From Larus michahellis (lineage: Eukaryota > Chordata > Aves > Charadriiformes > Laridae): a stretch of DNA of 64,000 nt. The stretch spans positions 125,504,125-125,568,124 of the forward strand of contig NC_133897.1 of NCBI RefSeq assembly GCF_964199755.1, in the 5' to 3' direction. Under the pieces are notes generated by a model. The model made no database searches and was not told where the DNA came from. It saw nothing but the letters and a program-made list of their open reading frames with translations. Shown in pieces: positions 46,401 to 59,371 of this stretch (its first letter is position 1; the number at the start of each line of letters is the position of its first letter). The position numbers were made by a program, and so were the translations under genes.

Positions 46401-46560
46401 ATCAGGGATCTTTCTAGATATTTAAGTTCCTTACCACTGTCATATCTAAGCACCTCATCTTCAGTACCTGGCGGTTCAATATTAGATCAGAGAATCAGAG
46501 AAGAGCATCTAACCAGTCAGCAGTAATATTTCTTATCACAGACATATGTAATGGCAGTAT
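43442..46560. other. AT-rich sequence without recognised features
   Basis: No gene, repeat or regulatory element could be supported. Confidence 0.5.
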
Positions 46561-46872
46561 ATCACGGAATCACGGAATTTTCAGAGTTGGAAGGGACCTC
46601 TAGAGATCATCTAGTCCAACTCCCCTGCTAAAGCAGGATTGCCTAGAGCACATCACTCAGGACTGCATCCAGGCGGGTCTTGAAAGTCTCCAGAGAAGGG
46701 ACTCCACAACCTCCCTGGGCAGCCTGTTCCAGTGCTCTGTCACACTCACCGTAAAGAAGTTTTTTCTCGTATTTGATCGGAACTTCCTATGTTCCAGCTT
46801 ATGCCTGTTACCCCTCGTCCTGTTACTGGGAACCACTGAAAAGAGTCTGGCTCCATCCTCCTTAAACCCACC
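46561..46872 (-). mobile_element. CR1 LINE 3' fragment, distinct subfamily
   Basis: A minus-strand CR1 tail beginning ATCACGGAATCACGGAA followed by the GTTGGAAGGGACC block. Its body (CATCACTCAGGACTGCATCC) differs clearly from the copies at 2681, 39553 and 48934, which resemble each other, so it belongs to another CR1 subfamily. About 310 bases remain, with only the last few dozen codons of ORF2. Confidence 0.92.
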
Positions 46873-48933
46873 CCCACTATCATCTAGTAAGCACTGGGCT
46901 AACTGCAGAAGTCAGCAGGACTGACAGAGTGTTCCTCTTCCCAGCACAGAAAGGCCAAACACTGCTTATTTCAGTGAGGATCTCTATCCCTGCTGAAGAT
47001 GGATTATTAGGATGCACTGGAGGCCTTTAGCGCCTATGAAGATAACACTCTTGTTTCTTTTTGGAGGGACTAGGATCAGCAACACCTTGCCAAGCACTTC
47101 ATCTTTCACAGACATACTACAAACTGTCAAGCCATCTGGCCAAAGACAAAAAGAACACCTTCAAGTTTGTTGGCATATTAGCACCATCTTTCCAGCTCTC
47201 CCTCTTTGTTCTTTCAGACGGATCTCGCCTGCATTCTCACAGGTCACTTTTCTCAGTGTAAAGTGCAAAGCATCTCCCATGCTTTTCCCCAAATTCCTGT
47301 CAGGTTTGTAGCTGTGCTGGTCCAGTGATGTCAATAATCATCTTAAGGCTACTTTGAAAAGTACAGTATTTGGCATAAAGTGATCCTTGTGTCCATACCA
47401 AGTGCCCCCCCCCGACTTGAAACATCCACAGCCTCTGCAAAACAATCAGGATGGTCTAGTTGTCTTGTCAGTAAAGACAGATTTCCTCTGAAAAGAAGCA
47501 GCACAATGATCAATTGCAGTGTAAATCGGTTATTCTCAATCTGCACTTTTGATTTCACCTTCTAGACACACTTCTGGCAAGAGCAGCTGGCTGCCAGTGA
47601 GTAATGGGGAAGGCTGCTGCTCCCTAGCTGGAGCTACATTGGGAACAAAATCAAAAGAAGAAAACCCTAAGCAGTAAACCCCACAACTCATGGCCACCAG
47701 CAAAAATAAGTCCAAAACAAGTAAAACCCTACTGCAACAGCAACGGGAATCCCTTCCCCACTATTATCACCACTGAATTTCTTTCCCTATGAACATCATG
47801 TGTCTCAGGGAGAGACAGTCATTTTCCTAAGTGCTCCACAAAACTCTACAGGAGAACCAGGTTGTCAGAGCTAACAGGGTAGCTGCACTGTTGCCCTGAT
47901 TTCTTTCCTTTGCACAGTGAAATTCAAGTTTTCACCTCAAAAAAAACAGAACCAAAACTAAAACCCACACACAGAACAGGTATTTACAAACTAACGACTG
48001 AAACACTTCAAGTCAATGAAACCCTGAATACCCTAAGAAAGCCAGGATTTTAGAATAGTGAAATAGTAGGTATGAGCACGTATACGCAGACAACACCACC
48101 TTCACCTCTTAGCCAAACAACCTTTATTTTTTTCTGAGTCGTAACAGCATCTGAGTAACTTGTTCCCTGAACAGCCATTGACACTTCACACTCTCCTGCA
48201 GACTGACGTTGTTTATACATTCACTAGCTTTGTGTCTCTCTGGCTTTAGCCTTCCAATCCCAGCAAAATATATCTATTGATCACAGCAGGCAGACTGTAA
48301 ACAGCAGGTTGCTCTTCTGTTGCCTTAACCATCTTTTTACTTTTTTCTTGTTTTTTTGGTTGTTTTGGATTGTTTTGTTTTCCTTCACAGCTCTTGAGTC
48401 ACCCCTAACTTCAGTCAGTAAATAAATAACTTTACTATAGCCTTGTACTCCTCTTGCCCTCTCCCGCCTTCCCCTCCATAGCCACCTGCAATGCCCACCA
48501 AAAGGCTGGTTCAGACCCTCACAGTTCACATGTCCGAACCCAAGTTTATCTGAACCCAGTCTACGCCTGTCTCCAATCAAAAGTTAATTTTAAACCTGAA
48601 CAGATGTTTGTCCACAATGTTTACATAGTTGATATATTTAGAAGACAAATGTTCTCTTGGCCTTTGCTATTTTAGATTAAAAAGCCAAATTCTCATCGGG
48701 TGTGACCGAAAGTGAGCAGGCAATGGTGGTTTTGCTCAGTTGGTGCCTGGGGCCAGGGGCAGACCTGGACCTGAAGCCAGGCAGATCCCTGTGTGTGGAT
48801 ACCTGCTCAGTGCTGCACTTGCAGAATTTAGTCTTGCCCCTCAGGATCTGCTTACACCGGCAAGGATGAGTCCAGGTCCACTTCTGCACTGATGCAGGTA
48901 TATGATTTTCAGTCCTGGACAGCTTTGCTTTGA
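46873..48933. other. Sequence between two CR1 copies
   Basis: No gene recognised; small frames on both strands overlap without splice support. Confidence 0.5.
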
Positions 48934-49295
48934 ATCATAGAATCATAGAATGGTTCAGGTTGGAAGGGACTGTAAAGATCATCTAGTTCCAACCCCCTGC
49001 CATGGCAGGGACACCCTCCACTAGACCAGGTTGCTCAAAGCCCCATCCAGCCTGGCCTTGAACAACTCCAGGGATGGGGCATCCCCAACTTCTCTGGGCA
49101 ACCTGTTCCGGTGCCTCACCACCCTTTTTTGGTGGTAGGAAGAAGAATTTCTTCCTAATATCTAATCTAAATCTACCCTCTTGCAGCTTAAAACTCTTAC
49201 CCCTTGTCTACTAACTATACTAACTAACTATTACCCTATCACTACACTCTCCCTGATAAAGAGTCCCTCCCCATCTTTCCGGTAGGCCCCATTTT
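48934..49295 (-). mobile_element. CR1 LINE 3' fragment, rearranged
   Basis: It begins with two full copies of the 8-base CR1 terminal unit (AATCATAGAATCATAGAATGG) and belongs to the same type as the copy at 39553. Two local changes are seen: an insertion around 49125-49142 (TTTTTTGGTGGTAGG) and a duplicated CTAACTA stretch at about 49206-49232. ORF2 is broken. Confidence 0.92.
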
Positions 49296-49657
49296 GGTCA
49301 GAATACAGATGAACAAAATGCACCTGATGTGTGAAGCAGGACCTCAGTCTCTTCTTGGACACGGTCTCCAATCCCACAGTTTACCAAGAAGATTTTCCCA
49401 AACATAGCTGTTAAACAGTTGAGCTCTCTTCTGTTCATGGAATATTGTTATTATCTCTTAAAACCATGTCCTTAAATTTAGTAAAGCTGAGAATGGTTTC
49501 TGATAGATTTGAAGGTTTTATTTGTTTGTTTGCCTTGGGCTGAGGCTCAGAGCTGTAGCACTCGATGTAGGTGACTTGCCCCAGTGGTATGACCCAGGAT
49601 TTGCTCACAGGCTTCGTGAACAGAGCGCTCAGTGGGGTACCGGTGTGTCAAAACGCT

Positions 49658-49697
49658 GAGCAGGCACCGCTGAAATGGAGCAGGCACCACCGAAATG
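49658..49697. repeat. Tandem pair of 20-base units
   Basis: GAGCAGGCACCGCTGAAATG is followed directly by GAGCAGGCACCACCGAAATG, 18 of 20 bases identical. It is a local duplication in a CpG-richer patch. Confidence 0.85.
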
Positions 49698-52600
49698 CTG
49701 AATGGGGCACATATCTCAATGCCCTCTGCAGCAGGCGCTAATGTGGGGACAGCCCAGGAAACATTGCTTTAGAGTGCATGCGTATGGGGGGAAAGGAGGA
49801 ATGTAACAATGCTTGGGAAGAAGTTATCTTTTGCTTTTACTGTCTGCCTATTCATTCCATTTGTTCTGTGCTCCAGCTGAGAGGGAGCCTCTGAGATGTA
49901 CCTGTGTGTACTGTAACGGCACATTGACTCAGCTACATTAAGCTGCAGCGTATTTCTATATCTCAGGTGGCAGTCTTATTTTTTTTATTATTTTTAGTTT
50001 TAAAGGCACATTATGATAAGATTTTGGGGATTTTTAGGGGTTATGGGGAGTGTGAAGTTCGTCTGTTAATTTCTTTCAAAAGTGTATGGCAGGTCAGCAG
50101 AGAGGGAGTCTCCTTGCCTCATCCTAGCTGCAGCTCGCTGAGTCCTCCTCTTCTTCCTGGAGATGCCATCCTTTCCAGAAACTCCTGGACATGGCCAGAG
50201 GAGAGTGGATTCCCAGGTGATGAACAGGGCAGACAGAAGGAAAAACTGAAGAGCCAGACCCAGGAAGAAAACAGCACAGCAAACATGAGTGGGTGACTCC
50301 TGAGGAGAGCAGTATCAAAACCACAGCCAAACAGGAGGTGAGAAAAAAAATCTCCTTTTCCTAAGGTTTGAGAGAGGAGCATGTGGTGACTTAGAAAGTC
50401 ACCGAGTTGTTGAATTTGAAATCAAGATTGGATGTGGAGGCTAGCTCTACTACGACGCTCAGGACTGGGAAGATCCTCAAATTCTCTTCCATCTTCCACT
50501 TCCATTTTGAGTTTTCTTGGATTTCGAAGTATGTTCTTCTAGTTTCTGTTCTGAAGAAAAAAAAAAAGTTAATAAATCTTTAAAAGCCCTTTTAATCTTC
50601 TGTGAGTGATTACTTCCAAAGGAAGAGATTTATGCAGATCTGCCTCAATGTTGCTTATTCACAGCTTCAAACGTATCTTCAGTCCTGCTTGGTGGTGGTC
50701 GCTGTGGCGACCAGAAGGAAGGGGTAGGTTCAGGCTCTGCAGCTTCTCTCGTTCGCTGTAGTGAGTTGACTGCACAAACTGAGCAGACAACTTGAATTGT
50801 AGTTTACTTGGTTTTGCCTTCCTCCCAGCTGAGTATTTTGTGTTCACATTTCTATTTCAAAATGCAGCTATCCAGGGTGTCTCATGTCTGGATATGCTCA
50901 GAGCAAAATAAGAAATGGCAGAGCCACATTTTACATGGTGCCGTGGTCAGGTTAATAAACCTTGCGAGCTTTCCAAAGCTTATGTTGTTGTACTTGAGCA
51001 GTGCTTGCCACCTCAAGCACAATGTCATCTTAAATATTGTTATGTAGCTTCTGCATCTTCGAAGATTTGTGTCCAGTCAGCTGAAAACACGAAGTGACCA
51101 GGCTCATTTTCATCTGCAGAATACCAAGTAAAGTGCCCTAAAAAAATTTGTATTTGTGCCAAAAACATGTACACAGAAATGGTAGCTATATTTCCAAGCT
51201 TTAGGTTTGGTTTTAAGCAAGCTAAGAAAAAAGATGACTTTATTTTAAAATCAGCAACCATGTCTATAAAAAGATACGATACACCAGAAACACATTAAAA
51301 TAGCTGTACGTGAATGCACAGTATGCTTCCAGTGGTAATACTAACAATGTGTCTTGTGTACATAATCTTATTTGCACGTAGGACTAGCAGGGTTCTGCTT
51401 TTTGTGACCATATACATGGTGGAAAATTGACCAGATCAATGTTCATTTGACAAGCTGAGATCTCAGGTATACTAATAGGTGTTTTAATGACCAGTGTAAA
51501 CAATGCCTGTGTTTTTAGCTGGCAGTGAAATGTCTTTGAACCTGTAAAACAGGAAGGGAATATAGGCTGTCTTTGTTGAGGATGCTGAGGATAGGAATAA
51601 GGGAAAGGCAAGCAGTACTTATAAAGCATTGCTAGAATGTTTCTGATACACAAAGTCAACCACAAAACCCAGCAAAACATATTTTTAAACTTTCTTAAGT
51701 AGTGTAGCAGCGTTCCGTGTTTCTTAGGGGAAGAATTCTGGCTCAGCAACTTTGCGCTATAGCAATTAGGCTGCTGCCCACTAGCAGGCAGCTCTCTAAG
51801 CCACACAGCAGTTAACGAAGAGGCTGCAATGCAGGTGTAGACTGCCTACACTTCCAGCAGTAAGGAAGCTGCCTTTTGTGGCTTAAAAGCACTTTTCACA
51901 TTTTTCATATGTTCAGCCAGAAATTCACCCATAATTTTTCTTCCCCGGGAGAAATTTCCCAGTTTTGTGAACTTGAAGGTTTCCGTAATTGAGGTGGAGA
52001 AACAGAAACTAGCTGTGAGGAGTTCAGAGATTTTAGTTAAACCTCACACACCTGGAAATGCTGATGAAATTCCCGGGAAATGTGGAACACTTCATTTGTC
52101 AGTCTTCAGACCCAACCAAACTGAAGAGGTGTCAAAGAGCTCACGCCAGTCGTAGAACATGGGGTTTAGCTAACAGTGCCAGTGATGATTTTTGAGCAAC
52201 CTCTTCTAGCTCAAAGCAGGCTTCTCCACGTGTTCAGGATCTGAGAGACAGGTTGCAGTCGTGACTGGGTAAGAACAGGAGTGTTTCCCTGTAATGAACA
52301 GGAAAATCTGCACTGACCTCCAGAATGATGAATTAGAGAAGAACCTCCTGAGCTTCTGGCAGCACCAAACAGAAACTTCTGCCTCTTCAATTTACTGTAT
52401 CTGAGACATGGAGATAAGTTGATTTTGTGATTATACCAATATTATACCTAATATTGCACATGCACCTGTAACATGTGTGTACTTAAAATACTTTCCAGTA
52501 TTTTAAGAAGACAATCAGCATCCAGACGCAAAAATGTCCTAGGCTGCTATTTAATATATATTATTAAAAGGAAGGAAACCCAGCAGCCTGGTCAATATTA

Positions 52601-53225
52601 AATCTCTTTCTGTGGTATGCAAAAATAGAAATTCAGATAACTTATGTTTTATACAGTATGGTTCTTTTTCCTGAACAGAAATCCATTTTCAGATGATAAA
52701 GACCTTGAGAGAGGTGAATGAAAAATTTAATATATTAAGTTTTCTAGACGTTCTACTGGCAGTGCTGATTTCAATGGAGAAGAAGGAGCTTTTCAATTCT
52801 TTCTAAATCTGGGAAGACAATAGATCTGAAAGAAACACTGTTAGTAATTCTGTGGTCTAGATTTTGACCTTTACAGTCATACAGTTTGCTATTTTTAATT
52901 TACATTCAAGTCATTCGGTTTCCAGTTTTTAGGACAAAAAACAGATCAGGAATACACAGTGTGGTTTCGAAAACTGCTTTGAAGTAAAATTGACTCATGC
53001 AGTTACTGCTATTGGTTTTGTTGCTTGAACTGTCTGAAGTTTCCTAAGTAGGTTTATTGAAAATTATTTCTTAAAACTCAACCCTTCCTAGAAGACATAT
53101 AAAGACAAACCAGAGGAAATAAATATTAAGAGGGGAAAATAAAACTAAAGAATCTGATTATACTTCATAAGATAGAAAAATATGGAAACCATCTTAATGG
53201 TGTCGTTTCCAAGAAAGGAGAGATC

Positions 53226-53247
53226 ATCATGACGAGATCATGACGAG
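53226..53247. repeat. Tandem 11-base duplication
   Basis: ATCATGACGAG occurs twice in exact tandem, a simple replication-slippage product. Confidence 0.9.
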
Positions 53248-56200
53248 AAAAACTCCCTTTGCTACATCAGGATTTATGGCTAGTATTAAGGGGGGAAAAA
53301 TGGAGGTTTTAAAAATTTGGAGAAAAAAGTACGGCATATTCTGGAAAATAAACCAAAGCTGCTGTCTGCATTATATGCGGTAGAACAATAGCATGCTGCG
53401 GGACATTTAGTGAAAGACAACAGCGTAGCATGATGCTTGTACATCGTGTTGATACTGCTCCCTTGTCTGAAAACTCATGGCCCAGCAGCAGCTCGGTCCA
53501 GGAAGGGACAGTGCCATTCATTGCAAAATAAATTACACTGGTAAAATTCAGTTTGATGTGACTGTTAAATTCTGACTCTGCTACATAAAAGGGAAACATA
53601 TACATACATTTTAACTTGAGTGCTCAACTTCTTCCTCACTTCCTTCACATGAAAAAACGTATTACCCCATTGTCCCATGAATCAATGTTGTCAGTACGTT
53701 TTTTTCATTGCTGGAAAAAGGACATCAAAGTCCCTGTCTAAATTTAAAACTTCCTTGCCTTCACTGCAGGCCTCTCAATATAGAGAAAATCTTAACCTCT
53801 ACATACATTTACCCACAACAAGTAAAAAATTCCAGAAAGATGTTTTTAATTTGAGTTTAGGAACCGTGTTCAGAGGTTTTCCTGCTTTGCAGCGGTTAAA
53901 CATAAGAGCTGAGCTAAGCTTGAAGAACTTATGTGGCTTTTGCAAACTACAAAGACAGCTTGCTTCTGCACATTACACAGAGAGGAAGCAAAACCATTTA
54001 TGTGGTGAGGGGAAGAAAATAGGCAGGAAGCAGCAGACAAACCCAAACAAGAGAAGCAGGGGCACTAGAAAGCCACATAGGTTTCAGGGACCCCTTTTTC
54101 CTGCATGCATGATCTAACCTGATCCTTCCTCAGAGAGCTGGCGCAGCCTGCCCTGTCCCTGCCACCTGCGGGTGGTGCGTCAGGGTCCCCGGAGGTGAGG
54201 AGCAGCTCCCGGCAAAGCTGGGGTGCCCAGCAGCAGGGTTGTGTCTGTCCCCTGATGTTGTCCACCAGAAGCTGCTGAGGGACTGCAGGCCTCACCTGCA
54301 CAGGTACATCACCTTCTCTTCTGGGCCAGAGGATGAACGTGCCACATCTCCCCTTGGGGAAGTCTGGGCAACGCCAGTCGAGTGGGGCAGGCCTATTTGG
54401 AGCTTTGCATTGTTATGATTAAGAACGGTCTTTGACACTGAGAACTTAGAAATGAGAATTTCAGAATCAAGGAAGACTTTCTGCATGCAAGTGGAGCACG
54501 CGTTTGTTTCTCTGCATGTCCTCTGCCATCGGACTATCTCAAAGTACTTGCTAAATACCTCACTGTGTTCAGGAGTGAAATGGGATGGCCAAGTGAGTCA
54601 CCTCAAATGTCTGTCACACATCAGAAAGGGGTGTGTGTGGGGGGGTGTGCATGTGGCAGAATTAAGAGCAAGCTCAGGAAAAGTGCTTTGTTCCAGTGCC
54701 ATTTTATAGGTGCTTGATTATATGGTCCAGAGGCAAGAAGGGGAAATACCCCAGATGGCGGGGACGGTTCCTTCATAGGCAGAACCAACAACTGGCAGAA
54801 TTGTGGTAAAATACCTGGGAGAATCCCTAAAAATGGAGGTGAATATCTATATAGATCCATACACACATTCCGTTTACTTTTTTTTTATTTATTTATTTTA
54901 AAGTGCATGCCATATGGACATTTGAGTGCTTCCTGCTAACGGTATATATGTGCTGCCTGTGATCATTACCCTGGAACAGGAAAATTGGAACTTAGAAAGG
55001 ATTTTGTTAATAAGCCTTTTCTAAATGACACTTTTACAGTCCACCTCTCAAAGGAGTACAGTGCCAACTTTGTTGTGAGGCAGATGGTAGTGAAAAAGGT
55101 GGATGTGACTCTGATCATTTAGCAGGGAAATTAATTTATGTGATACTAACCAGCCTCCAAATTGGGTTTATTGGCTCATTACAGTTTCTCCAAAATGCCA
55201 AAGCTTTATGTTTTAAAGAAGCTGAAGGTTATTTTCAGGATATTTTTAAAAAAGAGCTAGAGAGAGAGAGGAGAAAATTGTCTGAATGACTGAGGCTCTG
55301 TATTAAAGGTAAGATCACAACTTTTATGCAACTTTGTATGAAGGACGTTGCAGATTAGTCAAGGACTGTTGAGGAAATTGTCCTGTCTGGTCATAAAATG
55401 TGGTCTTATTCATCCTTGGGTGCTCTAATATGAATGTTCTTAGTTTATTAGCATTGTACATGGATACACCTTTCACCGAACAAAGTAAACTAAATACACC
55501 ATAGCCTAGCATTACAGCATATAGGTGTTTCAAAATTTATTTTTATAAACAGTGTTTTTTTAACCCCTTGTAGCAGAATAACTCTGTGTCTATTTAGTTT
55601 ACTAAAGAGAGGAAATTCAGGATGAAAGTTGGACAGCAAAATGAAGATCGTTCTTTACATTTCAGTGTTTTATGTCAGATGGGTAATCTTTATATGGCAT
55701 TTAAAAAGTTCATTCCTGGCTGTGGAAAGCATTACAAAGAACACAGAAGGCAATTAATAGGCATCATTTATAGCTTTAATTTTACTAATTTCTGTTTGTG
55801 AGTAATAAATTAACGCCTATCATATTTATCATGCCACATTGATGTGTTAACTTTTTTTCCCAAGTACTATATTATACCTCACCAACACAAGACTGCATGT
55901 TTTATCATTACTTGTTGCAGTCTATGGTACACTGTTGTCCTAAGGATTATTAGAAGCCTTTTGTACCAGCCTGTCTGAGGAAACAGTTAATAATGTTCCT
56001 AGATCTGGTGCTTTGAACTTCATTGCTTCACTTCTTTCAAAGTAGTTATTTGCGCTTGTAAATGATCTAAGATGAAGCAGATTTTATGTGATGCATTATG
56101 ATTTGCAGTCTAATGAGATTTGTAAAGATTCCTTGAAATTACTGAAGTTTTATTAGGCTGCTTTAGTCAACTGTTCTGTTTAAAAAATTTTTGACATTTC

Positions 56201-59200
56201 ATGTAATATGCACACTAAAACTACACGACTAACAAAACACTAGTCTGTAATTTGGTTTTAGAACTTTTTCCTTAGTTTGTGTTTACATTAGTATAAATAA
56301 TTTTAGTGGTATAAAATTAATTTCCCATAGAATTTTTCAAGAATGAGTGGTATTTTAGGCTTTCCATTTTTATCACATCCATTTTTTCTAACTTCATGGC
56401 CTGGAGACTTTAAAGATGTTAGCAGTTTGGATCCAGGCACACCTGCACAGAAGCACCAGTCGTGATGTGGGTAATAATCCCAGATTAGGCTAACTCCTTC
56501 ATATCCGTTGGATGGGCTTTTTATAGATCCTACGCTGCAACCTGAAATTTGCAGGATGCACATGATTGCTCTATCCACTTGAAACAGGGGCGCTCTCATG
56601 GTTGCCTTGTATTCGTTTGGTGAGCTGGTATTTATCAGTATAAAAAGAATTTTATAAAATTCCCCAAAAGGATAAGGTGCTGAGTGCCAGAAACCAGTTG
56701 TTTGTGGCTTTTGAAGATTTGGGGAAGGGCTACTTATATTATCAGATGACTTCAGGTTTTTTAAAATGATGAGAAAAAAATTCTGATGTTTTTTGGAAGT
56801 GGGAATTTTTGACAGACACTCAGGTGTGTCTTCTGTTACATTTCAGTCCTGTGCTAATACTCATTTTCTCCAGAACAGATTGCCTGTAATTAGTTGAAAT
56901 AAATACCTGCTATGGAGTTTAGGAAGTCCTCCAGAAGGACTTGGCTAGAATGAAGGATTCCCAAATCAAGACCTAAAACAGTTCTCCCTGATTCTGGAGG
57001 TATTTATGTTTGATAGCTGCAACCCCATTTGACTTGGAAGTTTTCAAGGCAACTAGAGCTCTGCTTCTAGTCCCCAGAAATGTTTGTAATTGTGCAATGC
57101 AGTGTGTCTTCTGCCCAGATTGTTGTAAAGATCCAAAAATTAAGTTTGACTCCACTTCATCCTGATTCTTCCCACCTGATTGGGTTTTTCGGAAAGTCGT
57201 GCATGCGGGATATCCCCACAAAACCATCTGTGATCACTTTAGGTAGTGAATGGGAGGAAGGGGTAAAAACTGTGCCAAAACTTAGAGGTCAGAGTATCTC
57301 TGTAGGTGACAGCCACATACCTTCTCTACAGGGAACCATCCCCTCCCCTGGTGTTACAACAATAAAAGCTTTTTCCTCCAGTCCTGGTACAGGTGACACG
57401 TGTAGATCAAAGTCGTTGAGGTGGTTAAGATATACCAGGCTAATAAGAACAAGAATTTCCTCCCTGTTGGTTAGGCTTTCATTTCAGTTAGAGCCTAATT
57501 CTTCCCTAATTTATGCTGGAGTCTCTCTACCTGTTACAGTTGCCCGACTTCTTCCAAAAATCAATATGGTTGTAAACTTTTAGAGGGCAATTAGAGAAAA
57601 AAGAATTACATATGAAGCCTGGTGAAATGAAACGGAGCAAGGGAAGTGAAGGGCTGCTTATCAAATGTTTTCCAGTAGCGCTACTGGATTGTGAAGTAGC
57701 TCCCCATGAAAAGCTGTAGTGGTCCAGTAATCTGTATAAAATACAGTTGTGGTGAACTAGGGCTGCATGAGCACATCTTGCAGCGTTAGGTAACCCTGGC
57801 AATGAGATGGGTGTGAATTATAAGGACTTGAAAAAAACTAGTGCCCCAAGACAAACCGCAAGTGGGAAGTGGAAAAATGCTTGGTTTATGGCTCCCCACA
57901 AAGCATTAATCCAAAATCTTTATGAATATGAACTACTCATTAATCTTCTCTCTTATGGTAGGCAGCTACCAAATTAGAGGCTGATTTTATGGTAACATAA
58001 AATTTATATTAAAAAAAAATTACTAGGGAAAAAAAATTGTTTCCGTAACCTAGGTTCATGGTCGCCAAATGTTTTCCTTTTGCAGTCCTACTTCTGGTTG
58101 CTGGTTCTGGTTTCTATCAAACCAGTATAGGTGTCTGGCACATGCTGCTATCTATAGCACAGGCTTCTGGGCAATACTTCTATTTTATTAAAGATTATCT
58201 AATTTTTCATCGACCCATCCTAGCAGTACTTCGAAGGAGAATGGGGAGGGAAGAGAACCCTTGTTTTTTCAAGATAGAGATGTTTTGGGCCAACTCCAGA
58301 CTAGAGCTGTCCAAAAATGCTATTAACACAAAACTTGTCACAGAATTAATGAGAAAGCACAATTTTCCTCCACACCAGCTCATGGCATAGCAACTTCATT
58401 GGTCTTTCCCCAGGTCAGAATATTTTCATCTTGCCTATGTCAAAAAACACGCAGGATGGGGCTTGGAAATGTCACTTATTACTCTAAAATAAAAAACTAC
58501 TGAAAAACATAAACCAGTTAATTTTCAGTGCAGATCAGACTTCTTCTCCTTGCCTGTGAGGTAATTAAGGGCTGACATTGAATGCTAAGACCTGAGTCTC
58601 TCCAGATTTTGAGGTGGAACCTTGAGGAATCGGGTAACCAGCACCCAAACCACAGCACATAACGGCTTACACTTAAGAGTGGAAAAAAATGCGAAGGAAA
58701 GGGCCTGTTACATGAAATGCTGCAGGCTTTCTGCTCCCCCTAAATCTGTGGCAGTTGCAAGTGCTCACTGCCTACAAAATCTAGGCTGACCTATGGTATC
58801 ATATTCTGAGATCCTATGGGAACATATAGTATAATTGATTTGGTACTGACTGTGAACCATGTGGACCAAAAAGTCTACACACCCCTTCCAAATATCATTC
58901 CTTTCCTACTGAAATGCGAATCCTCATTTGCAATACTATATTCTCATTTGATTAAAAAAAAAAATCAAATAATTTAAAATGGCTTTGAAAAACCCCATAC
59001 ACCACATTTTAGTAGATTATTTGTTAGTTAAAAGGACTGTGGCATTTCATAACACCCAGACCACGCTTTTCAGAGTCACCTAGTAGTCATTGCACTCCCA
59101 GGTTTTAAGTCACTATGTGAGGTGTGTCAAAGACAGACCTTCAGAAAATAGCAACCTTTTATCTAAGAAGTCAAAGCTGTTTAAAATGAGTTAGTTTAGT

Positions 59201-59337
59201 TACCCCAGAACATTTGAAGAGAGGTTCCTGAAACATTCATACAATAAGCAGCACAGTGACAAGGTGTACTCACCATTTCACATGGCATCATTGAGGCACA
59301 TGGTTCAGCAAGGTTTGCTCAGTGACTGATAGACCCG

Positions 59338-59371
59338 TGGTAGTACTACCAGTCTACCAGTACTGGTAGAC
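59338..59371. repeat. Adjacent perfect palindromes (14 and 20 bases)
   Basis: TGGTAGTACTACCA (59338-59351) is immediately followed by GTCTACCAGTACTGGTAGAC (59352-59371). Each is a perfect inverted repeat with no spacer, and they share the CTACCA/TGGTAG core. The whole could fold as two hairpins or as one compound cruciform. Confidence 0.9.

Noticed and set aside
57080..57583. 167-codon plus-strand frame
   Set aside because: No recognisable motif, no flanking splice sites and no neighbouring exons, although it is long for AT-rich DNA. A protein search would settle it.
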